Part shown: in pieces, positions 6,655 through 11,959 of the stretch
Numbering within the stretch: the first letter of the stretch is position 1
Layout of the letters: each line of letters opens with the position of its first letter
Source: an uncultured Lachnospiraceae bacterium
GTDB taxonomy: Bacteria; Bacillota; Clostridia; Lachnospirales; Lachnospiraceae
Reading direction: 5' to 3'
Length of the DNA: 11,959 nt
Assembly: GCA_902803155.1 (NCBI GenBank)
Contig: CADCOU010000238.1
Location: 1 to 11,959, forward strand
Position numbers and translations under genes: made by a program
The notes under the pieces: generated by a model
The model's database searches: none
The model's input: the letters and a program-made list of their open reading frames with translations, nothing else
What the model was told of the DNA's origin: nothing

Positions 6655-8157
6655 TTATGAGAAATAGTGCGCTCCGAGCTTGTAACTGCCGCTGTGGGTA
6701 TTGAAGTACAGTGGGGTTCCCGGAACCGGAGATGCTCCGTTGAGCGCGTCGGATGCTGCCGCGTAGCAGGTGGAGTTGACACCTGCGTTCAGCGCTGCCT
6801 GCAGCGTTCCGGAACTGGACGGCGTAAACTGTCCGGGAGCATTCAGTACTTCCGCGATTGTATTCGGGAAGCTTCCGCTCTTCACACGGTTCATGACAAC
6901 CTGTCCGACTGCTACCATTCCGTCATACGGCTGGTTGCCCGCCTCACACCAGATGATTGCCGCGAGAAGATCCAGATCACTCGCTCCTCCGTAGAGGCCG
7001 GAGGTATTTGAACTTGCAGCTGCAACCGCGTCCGAAGCTGTATCATCTTCCGTGTCGTCCGCTGCATCCACGTCTACATATTCGTCGCTGCTTCCATCAT
7101 CATAGGATTCATCGTCTTCCGCAGAGAAGAGATCTTCTTCCTCTTCCTCTGCCGTGTCTTCATCCGCATAAGATGAGGTATCTGCCGTCGAAGCAGATGT
7201 GTCCGCCGAAGATGTTTCAGAAACAGCTGTTCCGTTGCACGCCGCGAGGTAAGCTTTCCAGGCGGCTGTTGCCGCAGCTGCTTTCTGCTCTGCATCTTCC
7301 GCAGAGGTGCAGTTCATGGCTGCGTTCTGTGCGGCCATATATGCCTCATAGAGTGCCTGTATCGTCGGATCGTCCGATACGATCGGGACCTTCGTGTAAT
7401 CCTCTTCCGGTGCTTCCGTATACGTTTCTTCTGAATATCCGTCGTACGCATCCTGGGAAACATACTCTTCACAGGCTGTTTCCTCATACACATCCTCTTC
7501 CGGAGCAGAAGATCTCTCTGCTGTCGGAAGCTCTTCCGCCGTCATGGTGACGACTACATCTTCATCATCTTCTCCGTCCGCCGGCACTGCCGTATCAACC
7601 AGAAGCACACGGGTCACGTCTTCTTCTGAAACGTATCCGGCTGAGTCTTTGCCCTGCTGAACAGCGATCCAGTGCCCGTTGTCCTGCACCATACCGAGCA
7701 CGTCTCCGTCATTCACTGTACCTGCAACCGCAGAGCCTCCGTCATTGAGAGAGAAAACACTGACATCATTCCAGTTCGCAACTACGCCCTGCACTCCGTA
7801 ATGAGCGGCGAGGCCGCGCGCGTCCTCTCCAAATGAAAGGAATTCATTCTTTACATATCCGGTTACTTTCCCGGATTCGATCAGCGTCCAGGTTTCCCCC
7901 TTGTCGACCACTTTTGCTGCAGCGCCCCTGTAAAGATAGCCTGCCGCTTTGCTGTCCGCATTTGCTTCTGTACGGATGACAGCTCCGGTTTCGACCGTAT
8001 CGTCATTCGTCATAGCGATGCTTGCCCAGTCCTCATCGGTCCAGTTTACCTCATCGATTCCAAAAGTATTATTCGCCGCGAAAGCAGATGCAGCCATAAG
8101 AATTCCTGTCATTACAGCTGCCGTTGCCATCGATATTGCCTTTTTTGTACTGATCAT
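6655..8157 (-). CDS. Secreted cell wall hydrolase: signal peptide, two SH3-like domains, acidic linker, SleB-type catalytic domain
   Basis: The product is a predicted secreted peptidoglycan hydrolase of 500 residues. It has a signal peptide (1-27, cleavage after ASAFA), two bacterial SH3-like domains (about 56-110 and 120-187) likely to bind the cell wall, then a long Asp/Glu/Ser/Thr-rich linker (about 195-385). An Ala-rich helical segment at 263-308 interrupts the linker. The C-terminal domain (394-500) matches the Hydrolase_2/SleB-CwlJ family: LLAAIIWCEAGNQPYDG with the presumed catalytic E405, GQVVMNRV (418-425), GQFTP (442-446) and the closing LYFNTHSG region. In this family the domain acts as a lytic transglycosylase or amidase-like germination enzyme, but copies with SH3 domains also occur in vegetative cells. 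I chose the ATG at 8157 because AAAGG lies 10 bases upstream; an in-frame GTG at 8166 would leave only one base. It is monocistronic. Confidence 0.88.
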   Translation of the reverse strand: MISTKKAISMATAAVMTGILMAASAFAANNTFGIDEVNWTDEDWASIAMTNDDTVETGAVIRTEANADSKAAGYLYRGAAAKVVDKGETWTLIESGKVTGYVKNEFLSFGEDARGLAAHYGVQGVVANWNDVSVFSLNDGGSAVAGTVNDGDVLGMVQDNGHWIAVQQGKDSAGYVSEEDVTRVLLVDTAVPADGEDDEDVVVTMTAEELPTAERSSAPEEDVYEETACEEYVSQDAYDGYSEETYTEAPEEDYTKVPIVSDDPTIQALYEAYMAAQNAAMNCTSAEDAEQKAAAATAAWKAYLAACNGTAVSETSSADTSASTADTSSYADEDTAEEEEEDLFSAEDDESYDDGSSDEYVDVDAADDTEDDTASDAVAAASSNTSGLYGGASDLDLLAAIIWCEAGNQPYDGMVAVGQVVMNRVKSGSFPNTIAEVLNAPGQFTPSSSGTLQAALNAGVNSTCYAAASDALNGASPVPGTPLYFNTHSGSYKLGAHYFS

Positions 8158-8179
8158 ATATATCACGCCTTTCGTTTAG

Positions 8180-8231
8180 AACAATTATGTTAACAATGTT
8201 AAATAATTTTTTAATTTATTACATAATTGTT
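8180..8231. repeat. AT-rich inverted repeats in the hydrolase leader
   Basis: AACAATTATGT (8180-8190) is repeated perfectly inverted as ACATAATTGTT (8221-8231), 30 bases apart. Between them TTAACAATGTTAA (8190-8202) is itself a near-palindrome, and TGTTAA occurs at 8188, 8197 and 8228. The block lies in the transcribed leader, downstream of the promoter, and could be a repressor operator cluster or a leader RNA structure. The composition is far more AT-rich than the surrounding genes. Confidence 0.6.
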
Positions 8232-8244
8232 AAGAATTAATTGC

Positions 8245-8273
8245 ATAATACATCATACCCGGGGCTGTGTCAA
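8245..8273 (-). promoter_or_regulatory. Strong sigma-A promoter for the cell wall hydrolase gene
   Basis: On the minus strand a perfect TTGACA (8273-8268) is followed by an exactly 17-base spacer and TATTAT (8250-8245), five of six consensus bases. The start would fall near 8238, giving a leader of about 80 bases before the ATG at 8157. The -35 box lies in the loop of a perfect 9-bp inverted repeat. Confidence 0.85.
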
Positions 8274-8281
8274 GCCCCGGG
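8258..8281. repeat. GC-rich inverted repeat enclosing the -35 box
   Basis: CCCGGGGCT (8258-8266) and AGCCCCGGG (8273-8281) are perfect inverted copies around a 6-base loop. It lies 36 bases after the methyltransferase stop codon, so it might act as that gene's terminator stem, but no T-tract follows on either strand. As DNA it brackets the -35 element of the hydrolase promoter and might be an operator. Confidence 0.75.
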
Positions 8282-8288
8282 CAATGTG

Positions 8289-8310
8289 ATGCAGCTGCAT
8301 TTACATGCAG
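8289..8310. repeat. ATGCAG half-site palindromes upstream of the hydrolase promoter
   Basis: ATGCAGCTGCAT (8289-8300) is a perfect 12-bp palindrome. Its right half, CTGCAT, also pairs with ATGCAG at 8305-8310 across a 4-base loop, giving three ATGCAG half-sites within 22 bases. They lie 16-37 bases upstream of the -35 box, where an activator might bind; alternatively they form a 3' hairpin on the methyltransferase transcript. Confidence 0.5.
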
Positions 8311-8316
8311 ATTATA

Positions 8317-9135
8317 CTATTTCCGCTGAGCCCTCTGCCGCTTTGCCTCATACAGCATAACGGACGCAGCCACGGCGGCGTTCAGTGATTCTACTTTGCC
8401 TGACATGGGAATACGGACTGCCTGGTCTGCAAGGGAAACCGCTTCCTCCGTAAGCCCCCTGCTCTCATTGCCGATCAGAAATGCACACGGTCCCGCGTAT
8501 GATTCTGCATACATGTCCGTGCTGCCATTGAGATGAGCGGCGTATAGCTTTACGCCGACTTTCTTCAGATATAAAAGATCTTCGTAAAAATGATGGCTGC
8601 ATACAAAAGGAACCCGGAAGACGGAACCCATTGTAGAGCGGGTGACTTTCGGACTGTAAATATCTGCACAGCCGTCCGACAGCAGGATCCCCGTCGCGCC
8701 TGCCGCCTCCGCGGTGCGGAGCACCGTTCCCAGATTGCCCGGATCCTGGAGATTTTCCAGTGTAATAATAAGCGGGCTTTTCCCTGTCTGCGGCGAGGTA
8801 TGATTCCCCAGCAGATCCGCTGTCTGATATTGCAGCTGCTTCACCACTGCCAGGATGCCCTGCGGCGATCTGGTATCCGAAACATACTGAAATACCGGAT
8901 CCGACACGATATCGAAACGCACTCCTGCCGGAAGCGTTTCCGCCAGAATCTTTCTGCCTTCCGCACTTTTCCGAAAACTCTCCGCCACGTATGTTTCCTG
9001 CAGCAGGGCAGCCGGGATCTCACGGAACATCTTGGGTCCTTCCACCAGAAAGACACCTCTTTCCGCCCTGTCCTTCGCGTTCTTTTTTAATCTCACCAGT
9101 TCCCGGATCCTTCCGTTTCCTGTACTTGTGATCAT
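8317..9135 (-). CDS. TrmH/SpoU-family RNA 2'-O-methyltransferase
   Basis: This is a predicted SAM-dependent ribose 2'-O-methyltransferase acting on rRNA or tRNA; the target nucleotide cannot be read from the sequence. From the ATG at 9135 it has 272 residues, standard length. The N-terminal substrate-binding domain (about 1-100) has GVFLVEGPKMFRE (27-39). The SPOUT knot motifs follow: motif 1 ENLQDPGNLGTVLRTAEAAG (127-146, N134 and catalytic R140), motif 2 LIGNESRGL (220-228, E224), and motif 3 IPMSGKVESLNAAVAASV (242-259, with S250 and N252). GAGGAG lies 4 bases before this ATG. The frame is open for 35 more codons upstream, but that stretch contains the pfkA terminator, so it is not coding. 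The stop is TAG at 8319-8317. The TrmH/RlmB-like family call is firm; I give no symbol because several paralogues share these motifs. Confidence 0.92.
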   Translation of the reverse strand: MITSTGNGRIRELVRLKKNAKDRAERGVFLVEGPKMFREIPAALLQETYVAESFRKSAEGRKILAETLPAGVRFDIVSDPVFQYVSDTRSPQGILAVVKQLQYQTADLLGNHTSPQTGKSPLIITLENLQDPGNLGTVLRTAEAAGATGILLSDGCADIYSPKVTRSTMGSVFRVPFVCSHHFYEDLLYLKKVGVKLYAAHLNGSTDMYAESYAGPCAFLIGNESRGLTEEAVSLADQAVRIPMSGKVESLNAAVAASVMLYEAKRQRAQRK

Positions 9136-9163
9136 AGCGCTCCTCTTTTCAGCATGCGGTGAT

Positions 9164-9199
9164 AAAAAGCGGCGGTGCTGCTCCCACAGGCACCGCCGC
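9164..9199 (-). terminator. Intrinsic terminator after pfkA
   Basis: Read on the minus strand, GCGGCGGTGC (9199-9190) pairs perfectly with GCACCGCCGC (9178-9169) across an 11-base loop and is followed directly by TTTTT (9168-9164). It ends the citrate synthase-pfkA transcript and leaves only 28 bases before the methyltransferase start. Confidence 0.88.
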
Positions 9200-9219
9200 C
9201 GGTATTCCATGTCATCTTC

Positions 9220-9237
9220 CGGCAGGCAAACCTGCCG
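9220..9237. repeat. Small perfect hairpin between pfkA stop and its terminator
   Basis: CGGCAGG (9220-9226) and CCTGCCG (9231-9237) form a 7-bp stem with a 4-base loop. There is no T-tract. It is probably an extra 3' UTR stem on the pfkA message. Confidence 0.55.
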
Positions 9238-9265
9238 CATCTGCAGAGGTTTTGACCTTACATCA

Positions 9266-10240
9266 TCAGATCGTCAGTGCCTTCGCCACCCGCAGCATAT
9301 AATCCGGCAGATGCTTCTGCATCTTCAGCGCCTCTTCAATATCAAAATCGACCCAGTCGCCATTGCGATAGCCGACGACACGATTACTCCTGCCTTCTGC
9401 CAGGAGGTCAACCGCCATGGCTCCCATCATGGAAGCGTAGACTCTGTCCTTACAGGTCGGGCTCCCGCCGCGCTGCATGTGACCCAGGATGGTCGCCCTT
9501 GTCTCTACGCCGGTCGCAGCCTCTATACGGCGTGCCATGGACGCGGAATGGCCGATGCCTTCGGCATTGATTATGATATGATGTTTCTTGCCGCGCCTTC
9601 TGCACTCGATGATATTGTTGATCAGGGTCTGCTCATCATAGTCGTAGGTCTCCGGAAGAAGAATATCTTCCGCACCGTTTGCAATGCCGCACCAGAGTGC
9701 AATATAGCCTGCATGGCGCCCCATTACTTCTATGATCGAACAGCGTTCATGGGAGGTGGAGGTGTCCCGCACTTTGTCTATCGCTTCCATGGCGGTATTG
9801 ACAGCCGTATCGAATCCGATCGTATACTCCGTACAGGCGATGTCCAGATCGATCGTCCCCGGAACACCGATTGTATTGATCCCGAGCTCTGCAAGCTTAC
9901 CGGCTCCTGCAAATGAACCGTCGCCGCCTATGACAACCAGTCCGTCGATCCCGTGTTCGCGGCAGACTTCGGCGCCGCGCTGCTGCCCTTCCAAAGTCCT
10001 GAACTCCGGGCACCTTGCGGTATACAGGAAGGTGCCTCCCTGAGCGACCGTATCCGAAACGGCACGGGCGTCCAGATCTGTGATCTCCGCATTCAGAAGA
10101 CCTTTATAACCCTGATAGATACCCTTAACCTTGATTCCCTGGCTGATCGCACGTCGGACAACTGCTCGGATTGCTGCATTCATTCCCGGTGCGTCTCCGC
10201 CGCTGGTCAGCACACCTATGGTACCGATCTTAGATGCCAT
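9266..10240 (-). CDS. pfkA: ATP-dependent 6-phosphofructokinase
   Basis: PfkA phosphorylates fructose 6-phosphate to fructose 1,6-bisphosphate, the committed step of glycolysis, in the cytoplasm. The 324-residue length is typical of bacterial tetrameric PfkA. TSGGDAPGMNAAIR (12-25) is the ATP-binding start; GGDGS (105-109) has Gly at the position where pyrophosphate-dependent enzymes carry Asp, pointing to ATP as donor. PGTIDLD (127-133) holds the catalytic D131 and D133 but has Leu where E. coli PfkA has Asn. SHER with R166, MGR (173-175), and LGHMQRGGSP (252-261) form the substrate site, and R25 and R75 are candidate effector-site arginines. The ATG at 10240 has GGAGG 9 bases upstream. The gene lies 80 bases behind citrate synthase, with no clear promoter between them, and is followed by an intrinsic terminator, so the two are probably cotranscribed. 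Confidence 0.96.
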   Translation of the reverse strand: MASKIGTIGVLTSGGDAPGMNAAIRAVVRRAISQGIKVKGIYQGYKGLLNAEITDLDARAVSDTVAQGGTFLYTARCPEFRTLEGQQRGAEVCREHGIDGLVVIGGDGSFAGAGKLAELGINTIGVPGTIDLDIACTEYTIGFDTAVNTAMEAIDKVRDTSTSHERCSIIEVMGRHAGYIALWCGIANGAEDILLPETYDYDEQTLINNIIECRRRGKKHHIIINAEGIGHSASMARRIEAATGVETRATILGHMQRGGSPTCKDRVYASMMGAMAVDLLAEGRSNRVVGYRNGDWVDFDIEEALKMQKHLPDYMLRVAKALTI

Positions 10241-10320
10241 ATTCTTATTCCTCCGTATCGTATGACCTTCCCCGGGTCCGGTTATCAGTTCCGTATAAAG
10301 AATGCTCCGAATACTGTCTG

Positions 10321-11688
10321 TCAGTTTCTCTCTTCCAGTTTCCGGTAGGCCCTGTGGTGACCCACATACTTATATGCAGGACGTATCAGCTTGCCTTCAT
10401 TGACCAGTTCTTCCATCCTGTGGGCACTCCATCCTGATACTCTTGCGATCGCGAAGATCGGGGTATACAGCTGTACCGGTATACCCAGCATGGAGTATAC
10501 AAATCCGGAATAGAAGTCCACGTTGCAGCAGATAGGCTTGGAGAGCTGTTTGCGCTCGGACAGCAGTTTCGAGGAGATCCGTTCCACTGACTCATAAAGG
10601 CCGAACTCTTCCTCAAGACCTTTTGCCTCAGACAGTTTTCTGGCAGCCTCTTTCAGTATGACCGCCCTCGGATCACTCAGCGTATAGATCGCGTGACCCA
10701 TTCCATATATCAGGCCGGACTGGTCAAACGCTTCCTTGCGTATGATCTTCTCCAGATAATCCTGGATCGCGGCCTCATCCTGCCAGTTGCTTATATGTGC
10801 CTTGATGTCGGAGAACATATTCTCGACTTTCAGGTTCGCGCCGCCGTGCCTCGGGCCCTTGAGCGACGCAAGCGACGCGGCGATGGCAGAGTAAGTATCT
10901 GTTCCGGTCGAAGACACGACGTGGTTGGTAAAAGTGGAATTGTTACCTCCGCCGTGCTCTGCATGGATCACCAGACACTCATCAAGAACCCTCGCTTCCA
11001 GATCCGTATAGGCACCATCGTCACGAAGCATGCGGAGGATATTCTCTGCTGTTGACAATTCCTCACTGGGATAACGGATGATCAGCGACCTCTCATTGTT
11101 ATAATGCTGATACGCATGATAATTATATACGGCGATCAGAGGCATGACTCCGATCAGAAGAAGGCTCTGTCTGAGCACATTATTGATGGAAGTATCATCA
11201 GGTGCCTTATCGTAGGAATACAGAGTCAGAACCGAACGCTGCATGCCGTTCATGATATTTGCGCTGGGAGCCTTCAGGATAACATCCCGCACAAATTTGG
11301 AGGGGAGTTCCCTGTATTGTGACAGCAGGTGTATAAACTCCCGAAGTTCATTTTTATTCGGAAGTTCTCCGAATAAAAGCAGGTAGGTCGCTTCCTCAAA
11401 ATTGAATTTTTTATTTCGATTTCCATCGATAAGTTCCCCGACCTTATATCCCTGGAAATATAATTCTCCTTCGATAGGTTCTGATTTTCCGTCAATCTCC
11501 CTGCGCCCGTTAACATCCGAGATCTCGGTCAGGCCGGTCAGCACGCCGCGTCCGTTGGATTCACGAAGACCCCTTTTTACATCAAATTTCTGATACAGGC
11601 CCAGATCCATCTTATTGGCATTGAGCGCTGCGTCCGTCAGCACCTCCAGGCGCTCGTCGCGTATCAGTTTTTCCTGTTCATTCAGCAT
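10321..11688 (-). CDS. Citrate synthase
   Basis: Si-type citrate synthase condenses oxaloacetate and acetyl-CoA to citrate; in an anaerobe this chiefly feeds 2-oxoglutarate and glutamate synthesis. From the ATG at 11688 it has 455 residues, a length I associate with a clostridial subgroup of the family. The catalytic triad is visible: H245 in HAEHGGGNNST (242-252), H332 in GMGHAIY (329-335), and D391 in NVDFYSG (389-395). GPRHGGAN (278-285) and SDPRA (338-342) are further family signatures, and ARVSGWSAHRMEE (415-427) is the conserved C-terminal segment. GGAGG lies 7 bases before this ATG. The frame is open 26 codons further upstream, but that stretch contains the promoter, which fixes the start here. 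A 2-methylcitrate synthase role cannot be excluded from sequence alone. Confidence 0.93.
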   Translation of the reverse strand: MLNEQEKLIRDERLEVLTDAALNANKMDLGLYQKFDVKRGLRESNGRGVLTGLTEISDVNGRREIDGKSEPIEGELYFQGYKVGELIDGNRNKKFNFEEATYLLLFGELPNKNELREFIHLLSQYRELPSKFVRDVILKAPSANIMNGMQRSVLTLYSYDKAPDDTSINNVLRQSLLLIGVMPLIAVYNYHAYQHYNNERSLIIRYPSEELSTAENILRMLRDDGAYTDLEARVLDECLVIHAEHGGGNNSTFTNHVVSSTGTDTYSAIAASLASLKGPRHGGANLKVENMFSDIKAHISNWQDEAAIQDYLEKIIRKEAFDQSGLIYGMGHAIYTLSDPRAVILKEAARKLSEAKGLEEEFGLYESVERISSKLLSERKQLSKPICCNVDFYSGFVYSMLGIPVQLYTPIFAIARVSGWSAHRMEELVNEGKLIRPAYKYVGHHRAYRKLEERN

Positions 11689-11730
11689 GAATCTGCCTCC
11701 AATCCACACACTATTCCGATATGAAATAAG

Positions 11731-11757
11731 ATTATAACAGGACAGGCGGCATGTCAA
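11731..11757 (-). promoter_or_regulatory. Sigma-A promoter for citrate synthase and pfkA
   Basis: On the minus strand a perfect TTGACA (11757-11752) and a perfect TATAAT (11736-11731) are separated by 15 bases, two shorter than ideal. The start would be near 11724, giving a leader of about 35 bases. The perfect hexamers make the call likely; the short spacer may lower activity or require an activator. Confidence 0.72.
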
Positions 11758-11875
11758 ATACATCACTCAGGCGTATGCCCTTCCTTCCGATTCCCGTCAG
11801 AGCATGCCGCGGGGGAGAGCATGGCGATTCACCTCTGCTCTCCCCCCGGGTATAGACCGGATATTCTCTTTCCAT
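11732..11875 (-). other. Doubtful 47-codon mini-ORF across the hairpin and promoter
   Basis: An ATG at 11875 has GAGGGG 9 bases upstream and opens a 47-codon frame that crosses the 11811-11846 hairpin and the citrate synthase promoter and ends at 11732. The predicted peptide begins MEREYPVYTRGE and is rich in Arg, Gly and Pro. It matches no family I know. The good ribosome binding site is the only support; the overlap with the promoter argues against a conserved gene. Confidence 0.2.
11811..11846. repeat. Strong GC-rich hairpin upstream of the citrate synthase promoter
   Basis: GGGGGAGAGC (11811-11820) and GCTCTCCCCC (11837-11846) are perfect 10-bp inverted copies around a 16-base loop. No T-tract follows on either strand. 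It may terminate a gene lying beyond the right edge or be a regulatory stem. The remaining sequence from 11847 to 11959 shows no recognisable gene. Confidence 0.6.
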
Positions 11876-11959
11876 CTGCAGCTTCCCCTCTTTGCTGCAT
11901 CTAACGCTGCACCCGATACTCATTGCAGGTCATCCGGTTTCCGTTCAGTCTGCGCCCAG

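Noticed and set aside
6957..7550. Plus-strand frame of 197 codons opposite the hydrolase linker
   Set aside because: It is the antisense of the acidic low-complexity linker, giving a His/Pro/Leu/Arg-rich nonsense peptide.
8188..8202. WalR box (TGTWAH-N5-TGTWAH) controlling the hydrolase
   Set aside because: Two TGTTAA copies are present but separated by 3 bases rather than 5, so the known WalR consensus is not met.
8158..8240. Cyclic di-AMP (ydaO-type) riboswitch in the hydrolase leader
   Set aside because: The leader is only about 80 bases, very AT-rich, and lacks the conserved core expected of that riboswitch.
9136..9240. 35-residue N-terminal extension of the methyltransferase
   Set aside because: The stretch contains the pfkA terminator hairpin and T-tract, and a good ribosome binding site precedes the ATG at 9135.
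9032..9916. Plus-strand frame of 294 codons opposite the methyltransferase start and pfkA
   Set aside because: It crosses two genes and a terminator and has no recognisable domain.
11920..11959. C-terminal end of another minus-strand gene at the right edge
   Set aside because: A 12-codon open frame ends in TGA at 11922-11920, but this is too short to support a gene and another frame is equally open.

Overview
The window looks like chromosomal housekeeping DNA from an anaerobic Bacillota, most likely class Clostridia and close to Lachnospiraceae. The evidence is a two-subunit class 1B dihydroorotate dehydrogenase (PyrD with PyrK), a group-2 type PyrF, a DUF4364 winged-helix protein, a SleB-type cell wall hydrolase with SH3 domains, strong GGAGG-type ribosome binding sites and sigma-A style promoters. 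Base composition is moderate except for one AT-rich leader. I see no mobile element, phage gene, rRNA, tRNA or CRISPR array.

Layout, left to right. All genes are on the minus strand except one. (1) Positions 1-4139 hold a pyrimidine biosynthesis cluster transcribed right to left: pyrC, pyrF, pyrK, pyrD. pyrC and pyrF overlap, pyrF and pyrK abut closely, and pyrD runs off the left edge having lost only its last few residues. Together they cover carbamoyl-aspartate cyclisation, dihydroorotate oxidation (PyrD/PyrK) and OMP decarboxylation. (2) Positions 4254-5819 encode a membrane-anchored NodB-like polysaccharide deacetylase immediately upstream of pyrC and in the same direction. (3) Positions 5987-6538 hold the only plus-strand gene, a DUF4364 protein, divergent from the deacetylase and ending at a bidirectional terminator. 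(4) Positions 6655-8157 encode a secreted cell wall hydrolase with two SH3-like domains, a long acidic linker and a SleB-type catalytic domain. It has a strong promoter whose -35 box sits in a perfect GC-rich inverted repeat, followed by an AT-rich leader with further inverted repeats. (5) Positions 8317-11688 carry a SpoU/TrmH-family rRNA methyltransferase, 6-phosphofructokinase (pfkA) and citrate synthase, read right to left as citrate synthase, pfkA, methyltransferase. A sigma-A promoter precedes citrate synthase and an intrinsic terminator separates pfkA from the methyltransferase. (6) Positions 11767-11959 are a mostly non-coding edge with a strong hairpin and one doubtful mini-ORF.

I found no convincing new multi-gene system. 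The points most worth a second look are the inserted segments in PyrF and PyrC, the divergent NodB motifs and two possible starts of the deacetylase, the unusual control region of the cell wall hydrolase, and the Leu in the catalytic loop of PfkA.
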